Shown here in pieces: positions 59,795 through 64,000 of a stretch of DNA of 64,000 nucleotides. Below the pieces are notes generated by a model that worked only from the letters and a program-made list of their open reading frames with translations, made no database searches and was not told where the DNA came from. Source of the stretch: Leifsonia sp. Root4 (GTDB lineage Bacteria > Actinomycetota > Actinomycetes > Actinomycetales > Microbacteriaceae); contig NZ_LMDN01000004.1 in assembly GCF_001425085.1 (NCBI RefSeq), positions 342,123-406,122 on the forward strand, written 5' to 3'. A program made the position numbers and the translations under genes. The first letter of the stretch is position 1. The number at the start of each line of letters is the position of its first letter.

Positions 59795-62362
59795 CTAACC
59801 CAGGGCAGCTCGGCGCGTGGTGTGCCGGGTGGGCACCGCGGACCAGGGGTCCTCCGGCCACGGATGCTTCGGGTAGCGGCCGCGCATTTGTGCACGCACC
59901 TGCGCATAGGGACCGGCCCAGAACGATGCGAGGTCGTCGGTCACGGCAAGCGGGTGCCCGGCGGGGGACAGCAGGTGGAACAACACCGGCACCCGCCCTC
60001 CGACGAGACGCGGGGTCTTTGCCCACCCGAAGCATTCCTGCAGCTTCACGGCCACAACCGGGCGGGCGATGGAAGCATCGATCGGCGGGTAGTCGAGGCG
60101 GACACGGGAGCCACTTGGGACTTCGAGGCGTTCCGGAACCAGGGAGTCGAGCTCGACCGCGTCGGGCCACGGCAGGATCCGGCGGAGTGCCGAGGCAAGA
60201 TCGAGGCGCGCGGCCGGCGTGCCGGCGGCGAGGTCCGAGAGTTCCGGGCCGAGCCAGGAATCGAGGCTGCGGAGGAGCGCGGCATCCGACACATCGGGCC
60301 AGGGGGATCCGAGTTCGCGATGCAGCAGGGCGAGTCGACGCCGGAGGCCATCCGCCGCGTCCGACCAGGTGAAGATCCCGAGCCCGCGCTCCTCGAGGGC
60401 ACGACGGACGGCATCCCGACCGCCGACGTCGGCCTGGGCGCGCACCGGGACGGATGAGCGGACGATCGCGCCGACCCTCCGGGTACGGCGCGCGACGACG
60501 CGGCCATCCACGAACTGCGCCTCGACCCGCTCGGTGATCAGATGGGCGGCCGCCTGCTCAGCCTCGCTCTCAGAGAGAACGGCGGCGGAGCGGATGGTCG
60601 CCCCGGTTCCCGCGGCCGCCCGGCCCTGAGCGCGGGTGACGTCCGCCACCGCCAGCCACTCGGCACTCGCCAGCGGGCCCGTGATCCCGGCGCGGGTGCC
60701 AGAGGCGAGGAGGAACGTCGCACCGTGCGCCGAGTGATCGACGCGGCGGGCGATCCACTCGGGGAACGCAAGCGCAATGACGAACCCGGTCCGATCGGCA
60801 GCTGCTCGCGTCGCTCTGTGCGGCGCTCCCGGCGCGGCGAAGCGCTCGAGTCGGCGAACCTCCTGCTCCCATCGGCGGGAATCCGGGCTTCGCCCGGTGC
60901 GCAGCGCGGACAGCGCGCCCGCGGCGTCGCCGCCCGCAACGCGCAGATCACTGCTGAGCAGTGCGATGACCTCGGCGGCCGTGCGTCCGCCGACGACGGC
61001 GCTGCCGAGGAGAAGTGCGCGCGCGAGGCGAGGATCGGTCGGGATTCGAGCGAGCGCTCGTCCGTCCGTGGTGGCACGGCCATCGGCATCAATCGCTCCG
61101 AGTCCGCGCAGCACGGCGATGGCATCACGCAGACTGCCAGCGGGTAGCGGATCCACGAGCCGGAGCCCGGCCCCGCCTGGCGCACCCCAGCAGGCCAGGA
61201 GCAGCGCTGCGTCGGTGAGATCCGCCGCCGCGATCTCGGGGGCCGGCTGTGTCGGCGCCGCCGCGAAGGTGCGCTCGTCGACGCAGCGGACCGCGACACC
61301 CGGTCCCTGCCGTGTGGCGCGACCTGAGCGTTGGATGGCCGAAGCCTTGGGCGTCGGGCCGGTGACGAGACCGCTCATGCCGCGCGTCGCGTCGCGTTGG
61401 GGAGCACGCGACAGGCAACTGTCGACGACGAGGCGCACGCCGGGAACGGTCAGAGAGGATTCGGCGAGTGAGGTCGTGACGATGATCCGTGCGGCAGAGC
61501 CGGGGCTCCGCCCGCCGATCACGGCATCCTGTTCCGCGGCGGAGATCTGGCCGTGCAGTTCGCGGACATCGAACTCCGCCGCGCGAGCACGGATGCGTCC
61601 GGCGATCTCGGAAACCTCCCTCGCGCCCGGCGCGAAGACGAGGGCATCGGCGGCCGGATCCGTGCGAACCAGAGTGCGGTGAGCGGCAACGGCGGTGCTG
61701 GCGACGTGGTCGAGGAACGCCCACGTCACCCCGCGCTCGTCCAACCGCGGAGTCGGACAGGGCGCCCAGTGCACCTCGAGCGGATGTGCCGGTGCGGTCT
61801 GGGTCACGATCGGCGCCGGAGACGAATCCGTGCCGAGCACCGTGGCGAACCGCTCCGCGTCGAGGGTCGCAGACATCGCGACGAGGAGGAGATCCTCGCG
61901 TAGCTCGCGAACCTCGCCCAGCAGCCCGATCAGCAGGTCCGTCTCCAACGCGCGCTCGTGCACCTCGTCGATGATGACCGCGCCGACGCCGTCGAGACCG
62001 GGGTCGTCCAGCAGACGGCGCAGCAGCACGCCGGCGGTGACGAACTCGATCCGGGTGGATGCGCTCACCTGGTGTTCGCCACGGACGGTGAACCCCACGC
62101 GAGAGCCGATGGGTGAACCGTCCAACTGTGCGAGCCGACGGGCGGCGGCGCGGGCAGCGACCCGGCGGGGCTGCGTGACGACCACGCGCCCCGCCACACG
62201 ATCGGCGACGATCGGCGGAACCAGCGTTGTCTTTCCAGTGCCCGGTGGCGCGCTGACGACGACGGCGTTGCTCCGGTCGAGTGCTTCCCTCAGGTCACCG
62301 ACCGCTGATGCGAACGGGAGCCCGCGCCCGAGCCTCGACGGGTCGAACGGCAGAGTGGTCAC
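59795..62362 (-). CDS. hrpB: ATP-dependent RNA helicase HrpB
   Basis: DEAH-box helicase of 855 aa. Motif I APPGTGKTTL (residues 38-47), motif II DEVH, motif VI QRSGRATRQGPG, plus the HA2/ratchet and the HrpB C-terminal domain (LIDP-like YPPIDASIARPVVAVKLQE and WPEDPW near the end) are present. Role in RNA metabolism is not firmly known. GTG 62362 is the first start before a fully conserved N-terminus; upstream GGGGGA touches it, so the ribosome site is awkward. Convergent with the DHFR-like gene. Confidence 0.95.
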   Translation of the reverse strand: MTTLPFDPSRLGRGLPFASAVGDLREALDRSNAVVVSAPPGTGKTTLVPPIVADRVAGRVVVTQPRRVAARAAARRLAQLDGSPIGSRVGFTVRGEHQVSASTRIEFVTAGVLLRRLLDDPGLDGVGAVIIDEVHERALETDLLIGLLGEVRELREDLLLVAMSATLDAERFATVLGTDSSPAPIVTQTAPAHPLEVHWAPCPTPRLDERGVTWAFLDHVASTAVAAHRTLVRTDPAADALVFAPGAREVSEIAGRIRARAAEFDVRELHGQISAAEQDAVIGGRSPGSAARIIVTTSLAESSLTVPGVRLVVDSCLSRAPQRDATRGMSGLVTGPTPKASAIQRSGRATRQGPGVAVRCVDERTFAAAPTQPAPEIAAADLTDAALLLACWGAPGGAGLRLVDPLPAGSLRDAIAVLRGLGAIDADGRATTDGRALARIPTDPRLARALLLGSAVVGGRTAAEVIALLSSDLRVAGGDAAGALSALRTGRSPDSRRWEQEVRRLERFAAPGAPHRATRAAADRTGFVIALAFPEWIARRVDHSAHGATFLLASGTRAGITGPLASAEWLAVADVTRAQGRAAAGTGATIRSAAVLSESEAEQAAAHLITERVEAQFVDGRVVARRTRRVGAIVRSSVPVRAQADVGGRDAVRRALEERGLGIFTWSDAADGLRRRLALLHRELGSPWPDVSDAALLRSLDSWLGPELSDLAAGTPAARLDLASALRRILPWPDAVELDSLVPERLEVPSGSRVRLDYPPIDASIARPVVAVKLQECFGWAKTPRLVGGRVPVLFHLLSPAGHPLAVTDDLASFWAGPYAQVRAQMRGRYPKHPWPEDPWSAVPTRHTTRRAALG

Positions 62363-62472
62363 TCCCCCAGTCTCTCGCGTTCGGCCGGTGCGTGCTCACA
62401 GCAGGTCCCGTGCCTCGGTGCTCCGCGTTCTCAACCGATTGCCTCCGCGATCGGTCCGTGCAATCGTGAATC

Positions 62473-62871
62473 ATGCCTATCGAACGGATCCGCCCCGACG
62501 GCCTTGTTCACAGTCCCGCCTTCAGCCACGTTGCCGTGGTGCCGCCCGGAGCGACCACGATCTACGTCGGCGGGCAGAATTCCGTCGACGCCGACGGCAC
62601 ACTCGTCGGCGGGGACGACGTGGCTGCGCAGTCCATTCGCGCCCTCGAGAACGTCAAGACGGCGTTGGCCGCGGTGGGCGCGGGCGTCGATGACGTGGTG
62701 CAGTGGACGGTGCTGTTCGTTGACGGCGTCGACATCGCGGCGGCGTACGGGGCGATTGCGTCCGAGCTCGCCACCGAGCAACCGGGGCTGGTGACCGGTG
62801 CCCGCGTGGCCGGCCTCGCCGTGCCGGGCGCACTCGTCGAGATCGCCGCGATTGCGGCGAAACTCTCCTGA
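62473..62871 (+). CDS. RidA-family protein
   Basis: 132-aa protein of the Rid/YjgF superfamily, which hydrolyse reactive enamines or imines from amino-acid metabolism. The N-terminal AFSHVAVVPPG, central TIYVGGQNSVDADG and C-terminal ARVAGLAVPGALVEIAAIA fit the family. The archetypal RidA arginine of the active site is not visible in the usual C-terminal IEVECIA place, so it may be a Rid subgroup with another role. ATG 62473. The dehydratase downstream makes enamine products, so a link to it is plausible. Confidence 0.88.
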   Translation: MPIERIRPDGLVHSPAFSHVAVVPPGATTIYVGGQNSVDADGTLVGGDDVAAQSIRALENVKTALAAVGAGVDDVVQWTVLFVDGVDIAAAYGAIASELATEQPGLVTGARVAGLAVPGALVEIAAIAAKLS

Positions 62872-62940
62872 CGTCCGTAGCAGCCGGGCCCGGCCGCGCC
62901 GCATGAGTGCCTGAGTCGGCTGCCGCACGGCTCGACGCGC

Positions 62941-63002
62941 TCGCGCGATCGGGAGGACTTCGCGCGATCGGGAGGGCGATATTCTCGAAGCCATCCTCCC
63001 GA
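62941..63002. repeat. 16-bp direct repeat and inverted partner before the dehydratase gene
   Basis: TCGCGCGATCGGGAGG occurs at 62941-62956 and again at 62960-62975, only 19 bases apart. CCTCCCGA at 62995-63002 is the inverse of the repeat end and could close a hairpin with 62968-62975. No terminator T-run. Confidence 0.6.
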
Positions 63003-63062
63003 ATGGCCCTTCTCGTCCCGAGTGGCCGAGATGGCGTGCCTCAGACCGATTGGAAACCGTTC

Positions 63063-63998
63063 ATGCTGGTTACTCGACTGGATGTCCAGGCCGCCGAGCG
63101 GCGCACCCGTGGTTTCGTGCGGCGCACGCCGACGTTTCACGCCGCGGAGACGCTGTCGTTCAAGCTCGAGTTCCTGCAGTACACCGGAACCTTCAAGGCC
63201 CGCGGGGCATTCAATCGCCAGCTCGCGGCCCGGGAGCGCGGGGAGCTGGATGCCGCGATCGGCATCGTCGTGGCATCCGGGGGCAACGCCGGCATCGCGA
63301 ACGCCTACGCGGCCAGGGAGCTGGGGGTGCCGGCGACCGTCTACCTGCCGGAGACGGCACCGGCCGTCAAGGTGGCGCTGCTGCACAGCCTCGGCGCCAC
63401 GGTCGTGCAGACCGGCAGCGAGTACGTCGAGGCCTTCGAGGCCGCGACGGCCTTCGCCACCGAGCGCGGCGCCCTGTTCTGCCACGCCTACGACCAGCCC
63501 GAGATCGCGGCCGGCGCCGGCGTGCTCGCCGAGGAGATGCTCGCCGACGATCCCGCGATTGAAACGATTGTCGTCGCTGTTGGCGGCGGTGGGCTCCTCG
63601 CTGGCGTGCTCGCCGCGGTGGACGCTCGCGCCCACGTCGTGGCCGTCGAGCCGGAGCGTGCCCCGACGCTGCACGCCGCACTGGCGGCCGGCGCCCCGGT
63701 CGACGTTGAGGTCGGCGGCATCGCCGCGGATTCGCTCGGCGCCAGGCGGGTCGGGCAGATCGGATTCGCGATGGCTCACGCAGCGAGCAGTGGGCTCAGC
63801 AGCGTCCTCGTGAGCGACAGCGACATCGTGGCGGCCCGCACGGCGCTGTGGCGCGACTACCGGATCCCCAGTGAATACGGGGCAGCTGCTGCGGCGGCCG
63901 CCCTGGCATCCGGGGCCTATCGCCCGCGCTCGGGCGAACGCATCGCCGTGATCGTGTGCGGGGCGAACACCGACCCGGGAACGCTCGCCGGCGGCTAG
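63063..63998 (+). CDS. Threonine/serine dehydratase-like PLP enzyme
   Basis: Fold-type II PLP enzyme of 311 aa. The PLP-binding lysine lies in GTFKARGAFN (about residue 45), the Gly loop is ASGGNAGIA, and GGGGLLAGVLAAV binds the phosphate. This family removes water and ammonia from threonine or serine, or racemises serine; the exact reaction is not readable, and it lacks a regulatory ACT domain. ATG 63063 is chosen over an upstream in-frame ATG at 62907 because the extension would run through the repeat region. It directly follows the RidA gene on the same strand. Confidence 0.9.
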   Translation: MLVTRLDVQAAERRTRGFVRRTPTFHAAETLSFKLEFLQYTGTFKARGAFNRQLAARERGELDAAIGIVVASGGNAGIANAYAARELGVPATVYLPETAPAVKVALLHSLGATVVQTGSEYVEAFEAATAFATERGALFCHAYDQPEIAAGAGVLAEEMLADDPAIETIVVAVGGGGLLAGVLAAVDARAHVVAVEPERAPTLHAALAAGAPVDVEVGGIAADSLGARRVGQIGFAMAHAASSGLSSVLVSDSDIVAARTALWRDYRIPSEYGAAAAAAALASGAYRPRSGERIAVIVCGANTDPGTLAGG

Positions 63999-64000
63999 GA

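Noticed and set aside
62907..63062. Longer dehydratase start at 62907
   Set aside because: Would add 52 residues unlike the family, read through the direct repeats, without a ribosome site.

Overview
The window is chromosomal DNA from a high-GC actinobacterium, most likely of the family Microbacteriaceae. I infer this from GC-rich codon use, actinobacteria-specific families (NucS, CrgA, FhaA/FhaB/PstP/PknA/PknB, DUF3566, DUF6049, class E sortase), many GTG starts and a conserved origin-region gene order. The genus cannot be read from the sequence. I see no insertion sequence, prophage, CRISPR array or rRNA gene. I found no clear undescribed multi-gene system; the best leads are non-coding.

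Layout. 1-11.4 kb is accessory: an M20 amidohydrolase (cut by the left edge), a LacI/MFS divergent pair around a perfect operator, nucS, a HAD phosphatase, DUF2804, a TetR/DUF1304 pair, a DUF2510 membrane protein, a second HAD enzyme, and a quinone reductase/MarR/lipase locus. Each of the three regulators has a visible candidate operator. 11.4-22.8 kb is the growth and division cluster: tRNA-Leu, fhaA-fhaB-pstP-rodA-pbpA-pknA-pknB, then trpG/pabA, a 52-aa membrane protein and a sortase on the opposite strand, then crgA. 23-26 kb holds a rhomboid protease, cyclophilin, a membrane-anchored unknown, a NUDIX hydrolase, tRNA-Ala and tRNA-Ile.

26-42.9 kb is the replication origin region. On the minus strand are dnaA, oriC, dnaN, gnd, recF, a DUF721 gene, gyrB, gyrA and DUF3566. 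On the plus strand are rpmH, rnpA, yidD, yidC, jag, rsmG, parA and parB. Six parS sites lie between 39.9 and 44.4 kb, four of them in a 1.4-kb gene-free block full of hairpin repeats. 44.4-53.9 kb carries a Ddl-like ATP-grasp ligase, an aminotransferase, trxA, trxB, murJ, DUF6049 and the CCA-adding enzyme. 54-59 kb holds an orphan sugar-binding protein and rpsF-ssb-rpsR-rplI followed by dnaB. The last 5 kb has a DHFR-like reductase, hrpB, a RidA protein and a PLP-dependent dehydratase.

How it works together. DnaA, DnaN, gyrase, RecF, SSB and DnaB serve initiation and elongation. ParABS segregates the origin. FhaA/FhaB/PstP/RodA/PbpA/PknA/PknB, CrgA and MurJ form the phosphorylation-controlled cell-wall and division machinery. 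Two layers recur outside the genes: DnaA-box clusters at three places besides the dnaA-dnaN gap, and a -10 hexamer placed 6-7 nt before the start codon of at least ten genes, which predicts leaderless mRNAs.
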